DNA of 34,188 nt from Polyangia bacterium (GCA_030426845.1 JAUHXR010000061.1:1-34188), one strand, 5' to 3'; numbered from the stretch's first letter, positions 1 to 10,180 are shown. Notes: generated by a model not told the origin, from the sequence alone. Translations and numbers: made by a program.

Positions 1-728
1 ACCTCGGCGAAGAGCTGCAGCCCGATCGGCGCGCCGAGCGCGAGCACCCGCCGCATCACCGGGACGTCGACCGGCGCGCGCCCGGTGCCCGGCAAGCGGG
101 CGACGGCGGCCCCGACCATCGCGAGCTGGACCACCGTGACGATCGCGCTCCCGAGGCCTGCCCCGCCCGCGCCCAGCGACGGCAGCCCGATCGCGGGCAC
201 GCCGAAGACGAGCGCCCACGAGAGCGGCGCGTTGACCAGGTTCGCGACCACCACCGCGACGAGCAGCGGCCGGGTGATCTGCTGGGCCTGGAGGAAGGCG
301 CGCGTGGCCGCGAAGAGCAGGAAAGGCGCGAGGCCGAGGAGCCGCGCGTAGAGGTAGGGCCGAGCCTCCGCGGTGGTGGCCTCGTCGATCCCGAGCCACG
401 GGAGGGCGAGCGCGAGGCCGGCCACGAGGAGGCCGAGCGGGACGCACACCAGGAGCGCCACGTAGCGGCCCTGCCACAGGAGCGCGCCGGCGCGGCCGTG
501 CTCGCCGGCGCCGAGCGCCTGCGAGATGAGCGGGTCGAGCGCGAGCATGCAGCCGAGGCCGAGCACGCTGATGAGGAAGTAGAGGTTGTTGCCGAGGCCG
601 ACCGCGCCGAGCGGGACCTCCCCGAGGCGGCCGACGATCGCGGTGTCGACCAGGCCGAGCAGCATCGCCCCGAGCTGCGTCGCGAGCAGCGGGAGGCTGA
701 GCTTCAGCAGCGCGCGTAGCTCGTCCAT
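1..728 (-). CDS. MATE family multidrug/Na+ antiporter, C-terminus cut by window edge
   Basis: Reading the minus strand from ATG at 728 gives an open frame to the window edge (242 codons, no stop). It begins MDELRALLKLSLPLLATQLG and contains LVDTAIVGRLGEVPLGAVGL, the typical first helices of MATE (NorM/DinF-type) efflux proteins. Alternating hydrophobic helices follow, with short polar loops such as SQALGAGEHGRAG. MATE proteins are inner-membrane cation-coupled exporters of about 450 residues with twelve helices, so roughly the N-terminal half is present. Substrate cannot be predicted. The gene is divergent from the amylase gene, separated by 100 bp. Confidence 0.85.
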   Translation of the reverse strand, partial: MDELRALLKLSLPLLATQLGAMLLGLVDTAIVGRLGEVPLGAVGLGNNLYFLISVLGLGCMLALDPLISQALGAGEHGRAGALLWQGRYVALLVCVPLGLLVAGLALALPWLGIDEATTAEARPYLYARLLGLAPFLLFAATRAFLQAQQITRPLLVAVVVANLVNAPLSWALVFGVPAIGLPSLGAGGAGLGSAIVTVVQLAMVGAAVARLPGTGRAPVDVPVMRRVLALGAPIGLQLFAE

Positions 729-828
729 GGGCGGGCCCGGGCTGTGCCTCGCGACGCCCGCCGAGGCAATCCGGCGCCTCGACAAGGCTCGCGGCCGGTG
801 CCATGGTCTCTCTGCCCTGAGTTACGTC

Positions 829-2994
829 ATGATCCGATGCGTCCCTCGCCCGGCCTCCACCGCCGCCCTGCTCCTCGCGTGCGCCCTGACGGGCGGCCTC
901 TCCACGGGCTGCGTCTTCGAAGGCAGCGTCAACCCGCCGCGCCCCGACGGAGGCCCGACGGTGAGCCGCGACGGCGACGTGTTCCCCGGGTGGCGCGAGG
1001 GGTGCGGCATCGGCGGCTCGAGCGGCGCGAGCGGCTCCGGCGGGGCCTGCCCCGAGGACGCGGGCCCGCCGGAGGGCGACGCGGGGCCGCCGCCGCCGCC
1101 GTGCAACGAGGTCACCTTCACCTACCGCAACCCTGGCGCGCGCACCGTCTGGGTCAGCGGCTCGTTCACCCCGCGGCCCGCCCTGCCGAGCGAGTGGGCG
1201 CGGACTCCCGCGGAGGGCGCGCTCGAGATGGTGAGCGACGGGGCGGGCGGCTGGTCGGTCACCGCGCTCCTCGAGCCGTTCGGCCGCCACGAGTACAAGC
1301 TGATCGTCGACGGGACGTCCTGGATCGCCGACCCCAACTCCGACGAGCAGGTGCCGGACGGCTTCGGCGGCCAGAACTCCGTGATCTACGTCTGCACGAC
1401 GGGTTGCGGCGACGTGGACGCCTTCGACTGGCGCGACGCGGTCATGTACTTCCTGATGGTCGACCGCTTCCGGGACAGCGACTCGCGCGCGGACCCGGTG
1501 GCGGGCGCGACCGACGGCGACGCGACCCGCGGGCCCAGCGGGCAGTACGAGGGCGGTGACCTCAACGGCGCGACCGAGCGGCTCGACTACCTCGCCGACC
1601 TCGGCGTCACCGCGGTGTGGCTCAGCGCGCCCTACGAGAACCGCGACACCGACGGCGCGGCGATCGACCCGGGAAGCGACCCGAACCGCTACTCGGCCTA
1701 CCACGGCTACTGGCCCTCGCCGGACAACATCGACTACTCGAACCCGATGAGCCCGAGCCCGCGGCCCCGGGTGGAGTCGCGCATCGGCACCGACGCGGAC
1801 CTGCGCCGCTTCGTCGACACGACCCACGCGACCACGGGCGCCGACGGCCGGCCGATGAAGGTCCTGTTCGACTACGTGATGAACCACGTGGACCTCGACA
1901 GCGGCCTCTACGCCGCGCACCCCGACTGGTTCGCGCGGCGCGGCGGAGGCTTCCCGCTCTGCGGCCCGGAGAACCTCTGGGACGACCCCTTCTGGGGCGT
2001 GCGCTGCGCGTTCACCGACTACCTGCCCGCGTTCGACTTCGACAACGCGGCGCCGCGCGCGTGGAGCGTCAACGACGCGCTGTGGTGGGCCCGCGAGTAC
2101 GACCTCGACGGCTACCGCCTCGACGCGATCAAGCACGTGCCGCGGAGCTGGCTGACGGATCTCCGCGCGCGCCTGACCACGGAGTTTCCCTCGCCCGCGG
2201 GCGAGCGCTTCTACCTGGTCGGCGAGACCTTCGCCTACGACGACCAGGGCCTCATCGGGTCGTTCGTCGACCCGGACACGATGCTCGACGGGCAGTTCGA
2301 CTTCCCGCTCAAGGCGCGGCTCTGCGAGGCGCTGTTCCGGCCGGACGGCGACCTGAGCGCGCTGTCGGGCTTCATGGACGGCAACGACACCTTCTACGGG
2401 CCGACCGCGATCATGACGACGTGGATCGGCAACCACGACATCCCGCGCGCGATCCACTTCGCCTCGGGCGAGATCGCCAATTGCCGCGAGGGCAGCAACG
2501 TCGGCAACGGCTGGAGCTGGCGCCCCGGTCAGCCGGCCGACCCGGCCGCGTACGAGCGGCTCGAGCTCGCGTTCGCGGTGCTCATGACCAACCCGGGCAT
2601 CCCGCTGATCTACTACGGGGACGAGATCGGCCTCGCGGGCGGCGGCGACCCGGACAACCGCCGCATGATGCCGTGGGACGACGCGGGCCTGAGCCCGGCC
2701 CAGCGCGATCTGCGCGACACCGTCCGCGCCCTCGCCCGGGCGCGCTCCGAGCGGCGCGCGCTCACCCGCGGCCGCCGCCGCACCCTGCACGTCGATCGCG
2801 ACACCTGGGTCTACGCGATGGGCGGCTGCGGTGTCGCCGCGCCCGACGTGGTGGTCGCGATCAACCGCTCGGACGCGCCGCGCGACGTGGCGATCCCCGC
2901 CGGGAGCTACACCGACCTCATCGCGGGTGGCGGGGTGAGCGGGGGCACACGCAGCGTCCCGGCCCGCGGCTTCCTCGTCCTCGGCTCGGAGTGA
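829..2994 (+). CDS. GH13 alpha-amylase family lipoprotein, secreted
   Basis: A 721-residue protein. The ATG at 829 is chosen because it gives a classic lipoprotein signal (hydrophobic core, then STGC, with the lipidated Cys near residue 28); the frame is open upstream but lacks coding character. A Gly/Pro-rich linker follows, then an immunoglobulin-like E-set domain related to CBM48/AMPK glycogen-binding modules (about 95-190; FGRHEYKLIVDG). The GH13 barrel carries region I DYVMNH (D348-H353), region II GYRLDAIKH with nucleophile D432, region III GET with acid/base E466, and region IV GNHD with D537. All catalytic residues are present, so it should cleave alpha-1,4-glucans outside the cytoplasmic membrane. 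The exact specificity (amylase, neopullulanase or maltogenic) is not resolved. Confidence 0.93.
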   Translation: MIRCVPRPASTAALLLACALTGGLSTGCVFEGSVNPPRPDGGPTVSRDGDVFPGWREGCGIGGSSGASGSGGACPEDAGPPEGDAGPPPPPCNEVTFTYRNPGARTVWVSGSFTPRPALPSEWARTPAEGALEMVSDGAGGWSVTALLEPFGRHEYKLIVDGTSWIADPNSDEQVPDGFGGQNSVIYVCTTGCGDVDAFDWRDAVMYFLMVDRFRDSDSRADPVAGATDGDATRGPSGQYEGGDLNGATERLDYLADLGVTAVWLSAPYENRDTDGAAIDPGSDPNRYSAYHGYWPSPDNIDYSNPMSPSPRPRVESRIGTDADLRRFVDTTHATTGADGRPMKVLFDYVMNHVDLDSGLYAAHPDWFARRGGGFPLCGPENLWDDPFWGVRCAFTDYLPAFDFDNAAPRAWSVNDALWWAREYDLDGYRLDAIKHVPRSWLTDLRARLTTEFPSPAGERFYLVGETFAYDDQGLIGSFVDPDTMLDGQFDFPLKARLCEALFRPDGDLSALSGFMDGNDTFYGPTAIMTTWIGNHDIPRAIHFASGEIANCREGSNVGNGWSWRPGQPADPAAYERLELAFAVLMTNPGIPLIYYGDEIGLAGGGDPDNRRMMPWDDAGLSPAQRDLRDTVRALARARSERRALTRGRRRTLHVDRDTWVYAMGGCGVAAPDVVVAINRSDAPRDVAIPAGSYTDLIAGGGVSGGTRSVPARGFLVLGSE

Positions 2995-3060
2995 CCGCGC
3001 GCGGCTCGGCCATCGCTCGCGTCGGGCAGGTCCGGCGCGGGACGCGCGTAGACTCGCGCG

Positions 3061-3669
3061 ATGAGGACTCGCGCGACCCGCGTCGCCGCCGCGCTCGCCC
3101 TGCTGCTGATCGCGTGCGGCTCCGGCGCCGACGAACCCGTGGGCCGCGGCTTCCAGCCCGCGATGCAGGCCGCGTCGCAACCCGACGAGACGCGGCCGGC
3201 GACGACCGACCCCGCAGCGACAGCCCCCGCGGCGCCCCCGGCCGTGGCTCCTCCCCCGCCCGGGCCGGGCCTCGTCGCGTGCACCCAGGGGGCTCAGCAG
3301 AGCTGCAACGCGGCGTGGGCGACCTGCGGCTGTGCGTTGAACGAGCGCGGCGACGTCGCCCGCGTCGAGGCCGACTTCGACGGGGACGGCGCGATCGACC
3401 TGCGCCTGACCCACGTCTACGACGACGCCGGCAACAAGCTGCGCTGGGAGCACGACCGCGGCGCCGACGGCGAGATCGATCTCGTGTGCACCTTCACGCC
3501 GCCCTGCCCTCCGCCGCACCCGAACGACTCCTGCCACTGCTACGGCCCGACGCGCGCGATCTCCGCGGACGAAGCGCGCGCGCGCATCGAGGCGGCCGGG
3601 GACCGCGCCGAGCGCCTCGACCCGGGGGAGGTGGCTCCGATCCTCGAGGCGACTCGACGCGCGGAGTGA
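3061..3669 (+). CDS. Hypothetical lipoprotein with acidic repeat-like core
   Basis: A 202-residue protein starting MRTRATRVAAALALLLIACG, where LIAC is a lipobox. A Pro/Ala-rich linker (about 30-75) precedes a cysteine-containing region (CTQGAQQSCNAAWATCGCAL). Next come two Asp/Gly-rich segments, DFDGDGAIDLRLTHVYDDAG and DRGADGEIDLVC, which resemble FG-GAP or calcium-binding type repeats seen in many deltaproteobacterial lipoproteins. The C-terminal part has another Cys cluster (CPPPHPNDSCHCYG). I do not recognise a named family. It lies 66 bp after the amylase gene on the same strand and could be co-transcribed. Confidence 0.75.
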   Translation: MRTRATRVAAALALLLIACGSGADEPVGRGFQPAMQAASQPDETRPATTDPAATAPAAPPAVAPPPPGPGLVACTQGAQQSCNAAWATCGCALNERGDVARVEADFDGDGAIDLRLTHVYDDAGNKLRWEHDRGADGEIDLVCTFTPPCPPPHPNDSCHCYGPTRAISADEARARIEAAGDRAERLDPGEVAPILEATRRAE

Positions 3670-3675
3670 CGCGCC

Positions 3676-3695
3676 GGCCGGCGAGTGGGCCGGCC
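3676..3695. terminator. GC hairpin after lipoprotein gene, terminator-like
   Basis: Arms GGCCGGC (3676-3682) and GCCGGCC (3689-3695) with a 6-nt loop form a perfect 7-bp stem. It starts 6 bp after the lipoprotein stop codon and ends 23 bp before the polymerase start. No T-tract follows, so termination is only a possibility. Confidence 0.3.
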
Positions 3696-3718
3696 CGATC
3701 ACTGCTAGAACGTGCTGG

Positions 3719-6031
3719 GTGAGCGACCGCTTCGAGCTCTTCCTCCTCACGCGCGAGGCGCGCTCGCGCCGCGACGGGATCGAGCTGACCCTCTGGGGCG
3801 CGTCGTCCGAGGGCCCGGTCAAGGTGCGTCTGACCGCGCAGGAGGCGTCGTTCTACGTCGAGCGCGACGTCCCCACCGAGGCCGGCCGGCGCGTCGCGAC
3901 CGAGCTGAGGACCCTCGCCGGCGCGCCGGTCGACGAGGTGTTCTTCCGGGATCGGCGCGACATGCGGGCCGAGGCGGAGCGGCTCCGCGGGATCGGGCGG
4001 GCCGCGCACGAGGCCGACGTGAAGCCGGCCGACCAGGCGCTGATGCGGCGCGCGATCACCGGCGGCTGCGTGGCGATCGGCGAGGCCCGCCGCCGGGAGG
4101 GCTACCTCGAGCTGGTCGACCCGGAGCTGATCCCCGCAGACCTCGCGCCCGCGCTGCGCGTCGGCTCCTTCGACGTGGAGGCGGAGGGCCCGGAGGCCGA
4201 GCTGATCAGCGTCGCGATCGTCTCGGACGCGGGCGAGCGCGTGTTCGTCCGCGGCGACGGCCCGCCGATCGAGGGCGTCCGGTACTACCCGGACGAACGC
4301 AGCGCTCTGCAAGGGTTCTTGACCTACGTCGCGGAGCTCGACCCCGATGTCCTCATCGGCTGGAACGTGGTCGGCTTCGACCTGACCTACCTCGAGGCGC
4401 GCTGCCGTCGGCTGCGCCTGCCGTTCCGCCTCGGGCGCGCCGGCGAGGTCGCCAAGGTCCTCACCGGAATCCAGCCGAACAGCCCGCCGGTCGCGATCGT
4501 GCCGGGTCGCGTGGTCCTCGACGGGATCGCCACGATGCGGGCCGCGACGTGGTCGTTCGAGCGCTGGAGCCTCGAGCACGTCGGCCAGCGCCTGCTCGGC
4601 CGCGGCAAGAAGATCGCCCATGGCGCCGACGGCGATCGGCTCGAGGAGATCCTCCGGATGTACCGCGAGGAGCTGCCCAAGCTGATCGAGTACAACCTCG
4701 AGGACTGCCGGCTGGTGCGCGACATCTTCGCCGAGGCCCACGTCCTCGAGTTCGCGATCGAGCGGCAGCGGCTCACGGGGCTCACCATGGACCGGCGCGC
4801 CGGCGCGGTGAGCGCGTTCGACATGCTCTACCTCCCGCGGCTCCACGCCGAGGGTCGGGTCGCGCCCACCATCGGCTACCGAAACGACGGCCTCGCCAGC
4901 CCGGGCGGGATGGTCATGGACTCCGAGCCCGGGCTCTACGAGAACGTGCTCGTCCTCGACTTCAAGAGCCTGTACCCGAGCCTCATCCGCACCTTCCTCG
5001 TCGACCCGCTCGGTCTCGCGCTCCACCGCGAGGCGGACGAGCGCGACACGGTCGAGGGCTTCGGCGGCGCGCGCTTCCACCGCCGCCGGCACATCCTGCC
5101 CGGGCTCATCGAGACGCTCTGGCGCGCGCGCGACCGCGCGAAGGCGGCCAAGGACGAGGCCCTCTCGCGCGCGATCAAGATCCAGATGAACTCGTTCTAC
5201 GGCGTGCTCGGCTCACCCGGGTGCCGCTTCTTCGACCCGCGCCTCGCCAGCTCGATCACCCGGCGCGGGCACCAGGTGCTGCACCAGAGCCGGGCGTGGC
5301 TCGAGGCGCAGGGCCACCGCGTGATCTACGGCGACACCGACTCGCTCTTCGTCCTGCTCGGGCCCGAGGTCGACGCGGCGGACTGCGGCCCGCTCGGCGC
5401 GTCCCTGGCGGCGGGCCTCAACGCGCACTGGTCCGCGCGGATCGAGGAAGAGCACGGGCTGCCGAGCCACCTGGAGCTCGAGTTCGAGACGCACTACCGC
5501 CGCTTCCTGATGCCGACGATGCGCGGCTCCCAGGTCGGCTCGAAGAAGCGCTACGCCGGCCTCGTCACGCGCCGCGACGCGGGGGGCGCGACCGACCGCG
5601 TGGTCATCAAGGGCCTCGAGGCCGTGCGGACCGACTGGACCCCGCTCGCGCGGGGCTTTCAGCGCGAGCTGCTCCGGCGGGTCTTCGTGGGCGAGCCGTA
5701 CGCGGCGTGGATTCGTGAGGTCTCCGATCGCCTGTTCCGGGGCGAGCTCGACGACGAGCTCGTCTACCACCGGCGGCTCCGGCGAGGGCTCGACGAGTAC
5801 ACCGATCGCGCGCCGCCCCACGTCGCCGCCGCCCGCCAGCTCGCGCGGCCGGGCCGCAGCGTCGACTACGTGATCACGACGCGCGGCCCGCAGCCGCTCG
5901 AGCGCCTGCGCGCGCCGATCGACTACGACCACTACCTGAAGAAGCAGCTCGCGCCGGCGGCCGACGTGGTGCTCCCGTTCGTCGGCGCGGAGTTCCTCGC
6001 GCTCGGCGGCCGTCAGCTCTCGCTGTTCTGA
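3719..6031 (+). CDS. polB: DNA polymerase II, family B, with 3'-5' exonuclease
   Basis: A 770-residue protein with a GTG start; E. coli Pol II is 783 residues. Exonuclease motifs: FDVEAEG (D152/E154), NVVGFD (N216-D221) and YNLEDC (Y325/D329). Polymerase motifs: DFKSLYPS (D414 on), KIQMNSFYGVLG (K487 on), YGDTDS (D539/D541) and GSKKRYAGL. Segments around motifs A to C (SPGGMVMDSEPGLYENVLVL, CRFFDPRLASSITRRG) match enterobacterial Pol II closely, so polB is preferred over an archaeal-type polymerase. The enzyme does proofreading synthesis, classically restart and translesion bypass after damage. All catalytic acidic residues are intact. No LexA-type site was recognised upstream. Confidence 0.93.
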   Translation: MSDRFELFLLTREARSRRDGIELTLWGASSEGPVKVRLTAQEASFYVERDVPTEAGRRVATELRTLAGAPVDEVFFRDRRDMRAEAERLRGIGRAAHEADVKPADQALMRRAITGGCVAIGEARRREGYLELVDPELIPADLAPALRVGSFDVEAEGPEAELISVAIVSDAGERVFVRGDGPPIEGVRYYPDERSALQGFLTYVAELDPDVLIGWNVVGFDLTYLEARCRRLRLPFRLGRAGEVAKVLTGIQPNSPPVAIVPGRVVLDGIATMRAATWSFERWSLEHVGQRLLGRGKKIAHGADGDRLEEILRMYREELPKLIEYNLEDCRLVRDIFAEAHVLEFAIERQRLTGLTMDRRAGAVSAFDMLYLPRLHAEGRVAPTIGYRNDGLASPGGMVMDSEPGLYENVLVLDFKSLYPSLIRTFLVDPLGLALHREADERDTVEGFGGARFHRRRHILPGLIETLWRARDRAKAAKDEALSRAIKIQMNSFYGVLGSPGCRFFDPRLASSITRRGHQVLHQSRAWLEAQGHRVIYGDTDSLFVLLGPEVDAADCGPLGASLAAGLNAHWSARIEEEHGLPSHLELEFETHYRRFLMPTMRGSQVGSKKRYAGLVTRRDAGGATDRVVIKGLEAVRTDWTPLARGFQRELLRRVFVGEPYAAWIREVSDRLFRGELDDELVYHRRLRRGLDEYTDRAPPHVAAARQLARPGRSVDYVITTRGPQPLERLRAPIDYDHYLKKQLAPAADVVLPFVGAEFLALGGRQLSLF

Positions 6032-6053
6032 TCGCGCGGCTCGCGCGCGGCGC

Positions 6054-6710
6054 TCACTCGGGCTCGGCCGGGCCCTCGTCGCCGGGCGCGGGCGGCGCCT
6101 CCTGGCCGCGCTGGATGCGCTCGAGCTCGAGGAGGTAGCGGTCGGCGAGCTGGCCGATGCCGCGGATCGCCGAGCGGAACGCACGCCGATCGAAGTTGGA
6201 GTCGGTGTTGAGGATCATCGCGAGGCGCACCTCGCCGTCCGTCGGATCCCACTCGAACTTGCCGAGGAGGATGGTCCAGTTGAGCTCCATCAGGCGACGC
6301 AGCAGCGGCAGCGTGGTGTCGGCCTCGGCCGTCGCGCGGAGGTAGCGCTCGACGTAGAGGTACACGGTGTCGGTGCGGTCGCTGTAGACGAGCCGGATCG
6401 CGAAGTCGCGGCCGGTGGTCAGGCCGCGCGCGGTGAACCGGCAGCGCGCGCGCTGGGCGTCGACGGCCTCGCAGCTCGGCGAGCGGACGCGCATCGCGGC
6501 GAGCTCGGCCTGCATCGCCTCGAGGTAGCGCGGCTGACCCTCGGGCACCGTGTCGGCGCCCTCGCCGGGATCGGCCGAGGCCTCCGTCGGCTCGCCGTCC
6601 TGCGCGGACGCGAGGGCCGGGGCCATGAGCGCCAGGCCCCCCGACACGCAGAGGCTCCCCGTCGCGGAGAGCGCGAGGCCGAGCAGGAGCGGCCGCAGGC
6701 AGAATCGCAT
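6054..6710 (-). CDS. Exported YbjN-domain-like protein
   Basis: A 218-residue protein with ATG at 6710. It starts MRFCLRPLLLGLALSATGSL and has an apparent signal peptide ending near ASA-QD (about residue 36), so it is probably periplasmic. The core has the look of the YbjN family (type III secretion chaperone-like fold): YLEAMQAELAAM, FAIRLVYSDRTDTVYLYVERY, LLRRLMELNWTILLGKFEWD, GEVRLAMILNTDSN, and a C-terminal helix GIGQLADRYLLELERI. Family members are usually cytoplasmic and of unknown mechanism; an exported version is less usual. It lies 41 bp downstream of the signal-peptidase-like gene on the same strand, a probable operon, and converges on polB (22 bp between stop codons). Confidence 0.75.
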   Translation of the reverse strand: MRFCLRPLLLGLALSATGSLCVSGGLALMAPALASAQDGEPTEASADPGEGADTVPEGQPRYLEAMQAELAAMRVRSPSCEAVDAQRARCRFTARGLTTGRDFAIRLVYSDRTDTVYLYVERYLRATAEADTTLPLLRRLMELNWTILLGKFEWDPTDGEVRLAMILNTDSNFDRRAFRSAIRGIGQLADRYLLELERIQRGQEAPPAPGDEGPAEPE

Positions 6711-6751
6711 GGCGCGTAACGAGACACGGGGCAGCCCCGATGTCCAGCGGA

Positions 6752-7378
6752 TCACTCGATGAGGTCGAGGTTGCCGTGCGGGATCTCCGGCGGGGACTCG
6801 GCCGCGGTGAGCCGCATGAACACGCTGCCGATGCACTCCTCCTGGTGGACCGGTCCGAAGTCGCGGCTGTCCTCGCCGTTGTAGCTGCGGTTGTCGCTGA
6901 GGACGAACAGCCCCCCCTCGACCTCGCGCTCGCGATAGTTCGGCAGCGGGCGCGGCCGGTAGAAGAAGGTGTGGTCGTGGCCGAGGATCGTCTCGACGCC
7001 CCAGACCATCTGCACCTGCCGGCCGGTCTCCACGTCGTTGAACGTGATCGGAGGGTGGAGGTCGACGTCCGGCGTGTCGCCGTTGATCGAGAGCTGCCCC
7101 TCCTGGAGGCGCACGCGCTGGCCCGGGCGACCGACGAAGCGCCCCATCACGAAGCGCCCCGGCTCGCTCGGGTGCGGACACAGGAGGATGTCCCCGAGCT
7201 GGAAGTCGGTGCCCCGCCACACCACCACGCGGTCACCCACGAGGACGGTGGGGGCCATCGCGTTGTGCCCGACCTCCACCACGCGGACGAAGAAGAAGTA
7301 GAGGACGGCGACCACCACCCCGAGGAGCGCCGCCACGACCCCGAGGAACTTAAGCGCGCCCTTGAAGAAGTCTCGCAC
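6752..7378 (-). CDS. Signal peptidase I-like protein lacking the Ser/Lys dyad
   Basis: A 208-residue S26A fold protein with one N-terminal membrane helix (residues 10-31). The box equivalent to SGxSMxPT reads GHNAMAPT, so the catalytic Ser position is A40 (codon GCG). The box equivalent to YIKRVVGLPGD reads FVMGRFVGRPGQ, so the general-base Lys position is G79. The last conserved box, SDNRSYNGEDSRDFGPV (161-177), is kept, and length and fold elements are normal. It is therefore predicted to be catalytically dead and to bind rather than cut pre-proteins; a genuine LepB must be encoded elsewhere. The gene is upstream of, and probably co-transcribed with, the YbjN-like gene. The fold call is firm; the function is inference. 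Confidence 0.88.
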   Translation of the reverse strand: MRDFFKGALKFLGVVAALLGVVVAVLYFFFVRVVEVGHNAMAPTVLVGDRVVVWRGTDFQLGDILLCPHPSEPGRFVMGRFVGRPGQRVRLQEGQLSINGDTPDVDLHPPITFNDVETGRQVQMVWGVETILGHDHTFFYRPRPLPNYREREVEGGLFVLSDNRSYNGEDSRDFGPVHQEECIGSVFMRLTAAESPPEIPHGNLDLIE

Positions 7379-7445
7379 CGTCGGATCCTAAAGGACCGCC
7401 CTCCATTAGAGAACCGCGACGCCCACACGCACGCCCGCCCGGGCC

Positions 7446-8030
7446 TCAGCCGAGCAGCGCCGCGACGGCCGCCGCGGGGTCTGGCGCGCCGAAGACCGCG
7501 CGGATCACCGCGACGCCCGCCGCGCCCTCGGCCCGCAGCGCGGGCGCGAGCGCAGGGGTCACGCCGCCGAGCGCGTAGACGGGCAGCGCGAGCCCCGCGG
7601 TCATGCGGGCGAACCCCGCCACCCCGAGCGGCGCGCCCTTGCCGTCCACCGCCGCGATCGGCGAGAGCAGCGCGAAGGACGCGCCGGCCGCTGCCGCCTC
7701 GACGAGGCCGGCGCGGTCGTGGCGCGAGCAGCCGACGCGGGCGTCCCCCCCCACGGACGCGACCGGCGGCCCGCCCTCGGTGAGGTGCACGCCGGCCGCC
7801 CCGACGCGCCGCGCGAGCCCCGGGTCGTCGGTGACGAAGAGCGCCGCGCCGGCCGCCGACGTGATCGCGGCCAGGCGCCGGCCCGCGCGCTCGAGCTCTG
7901 CGGGCTCGGCCGACGGATCCCGCAGGCGGACCGCGACCGCGCCGGGCGGCGCGCCCTCGAGCGCGGCCTCGACGATCGCGACCGACGCCTCCGACGCGTC
8001 CGGCGTGATCAGGTAGAGCGAGAAGCTCAA
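7446..8030 (-). CDS. thiE: Thiamine-phosphate synthase family (ThiE/TenI-like)
   Basis: A 194-residue TIM-barrel protein starting [11 protein letters not shown]. Family landmarks are [25 protein letters not shown] (phosphate-binding Ser region), LLSPI, GKGAPLG and VYALGGV. Compared with canonical ThiE it has LRDP where LRxK is usual, T for the substrate Asn before DD, and HLTEGG for HLGQED, so several pyrophosphate/HMP-binding residues are altered. ThiE joins HMP-PP and thiazole phosphate; TenI proteins of the same fold are thiazole tautomerases. The start overlaps the thiG stop by 4 bp, so it is translationally coupled and belongs to the thiazole operon. The thiE symbol is tentative. Confidence 0.8.
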   Translation of the reverse strand: MSFSLYLITPDASEASVAIVEAALEGAPPGAVAVRLRDPSAEPAELERAGRRLAAITSAAGAALFVTDDPGLARRVGAAGVHLTEGGPPVASVGGDARVGCSRHDRAGLVEAAAAGASFALLSPIAAVDGKGAPLGVAGFARMTAGLALPVYALGGVTPALAPALRAEGAAGVAVIRAVFGAPDPAAAVAALLG

Positions 8031-8830
8031 GCCCGCTCGGAGCCGATGACGCCCTCGAGCGGGCTCGACGCGGTGGCGTAGAGCTTCTTCGGGATGCGCC
8101 CCGCGAGGAAGGCGTCGCGCCCCGCCTCGGTGGCCATGCGCATCGCGCGGGCCATGCGCACCGGATCCTTGGCGCCCGCGATCGCGGTGTTCATCAGCAG
8201 GCCGTCGCAGCCCATCTCCATCGCGAGCGCGGCGTCCGACGCGGTGCCGACCCCCGCGTCGACGATCACCGGCACGCCCGCGCGCTGGAGGATGATCTCG
8301 AGGTTGTACGGGTTGCGGATGCCGAGGCCGCTCCCGATCGGCGCGGCGAGGGGCATCACCGCCGCGCAGCCGAGGTCCTCGAGCCGGCGCGCGGTGATCG
8401 GGTCGTCGCTCGTGTAGGGCAGCACGGTGAAGCCGTCCTTCACCAGCGCCTCGGCCGCGACGAGGGTCGCGGGCACGTCGGGGAAGAGCGTCGCCTCGTC
8501 GCCGAGGACCTCGAGCTTGACGAGGCTCGTGCCGAGCATCTCGCGCGCGAGCTTGGCGGTGCGCACCGCGTCCTCGGCGGTGTAGCAGCCGGCGGTGTTG
8601 GGGAGGATCGTCGCGCCGCGCTCGAGGAGCACGCCGAGGATCGACGCGCCGCCGGTGGCCGAGAGGTCGACCCGGCGCACCGCCACCGTCACGACCTCGG
8701 CGCCGGAGGCCTCGAGCGCCGCGCGCGCGACCTCGAGGCTCGGGTACTTGCCCGTGCCCACGAAGAGGCGCGAGGCGAAGCGGTGCTCGCCGATCGCGAG
8801 CGTGTCGTCGTTCGTCGTCTCCGGGGTCAT
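8027..8830 (-). CDS. thiG: Thiazole synthase
   Basis: A 267-residue TIM barrel with highly conserved ThiG motifs: [49 protein letters not shown] with the Schiff-base Lys at K105, [33 protein letters not shown] and [18 protein letters not shown]. It makes the thiazole phosphate of thiamine from deoxyxylulose 5-phosphate, dehydroglycine and ThiS-thiocarboxylate. It lies 4 bp after thiS and overlaps the next gene by 4 bp, forming a thiS-thiG-thiE-like operon. The source of dehydroglycine (ThiO or ThiH) is not in the window. Confidence 0.97.
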   Translation of the reverse strand: MTPETTNDDTLAIGEHRFASRLFVGTGKYPSLEVARAALEASGAEVVTVAVRRVDLSATGGASILGVLLERGATILPNTAGCYTAEDAVRTAKLAREMLGTSLVKLEVLGDEATLFPDVPATLVAAEALVKDGFTVLPYTSDDPITARRLEDLGCAAVMPLAAPIGSGLGIRNPYNLEIILQRAGVPVIVDAGVGTASDAALAMEMGCDGLLMNTAIAGAKDPVRMARAMRMATEAGRDAFLAGRIPKKLYATASSPLEGVIGSERA

Positions 8831-8834
8831 GCCG

Positions 8835-9035
8835 TCAGCCTCCGCCTACGAAGTGCACGATCTCGAGCCGGTCCCCGGGGGCGACGCGCGTGCTCGGGTG
8901 CTCGGCGCGCGGGACGATGTCCTGGTTGCGCTCCACCGCGACGAGCGCGCCGCCGAGCCCGAGCGCCTCGAGGAGCGCGCCGACCGTCGTCCCCTCCTCG
9001 ACCTCGCAGGGCTCTCCGTTGACCTCGATCTGCAT
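8835..9035 (-). CDS. thiS: Sulfur-carrier protein ThiS
   Basis: A 66-residue ubiquitin-fold protein: [37 protein letters not shown], and [15 protein letters not shown] at the C-terminus. The terminal Gly-Gly is the site of adenylation and thiocarboxylation. Its length matches the family. It is the first gene of the thiamine set and is followed by thiG after a 4-bp gap. No TPP riboswitch (THI box) is visible in the 59 bp between it and alr, so expression may depend on read-through from alr or on a promoter inside that gap. Confidence 0.95.
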   Translation of the reverse strand: MQIEVNGEPCEVEEGTTVGALLEALGLGGALVAVERNQDIVPRAEHPSTRVAPGDRLEIVHFVGGG

Positions 9036-9094
9036 CCGGCCGGGAGGCTACCGCGCTCCGGGGGCGGCGGCACGCGCGCGCGCCGCCTTCGGCC

Positions 9095-10180
<1,086 letters not shown>

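Noticed and set aside
1617-3722. Long open frame over the amylase and lipoprotein genes
   Set aside because: Very Arg/Pro-rich translation in a shifted frame of confirmed genes; typical shadow in high-GC DNA.
3712-5718. Long plus-strand frame over polB
   Set aside because: Frame-shifted shadow of the polymerase, which has all catalytic motifs in its own frame.
9036-9094. TPP riboswitch upstream of thiS
   Set aside because: The gap is only 59 bp and lacks the THI-box core; it holds a GC-rich run only.
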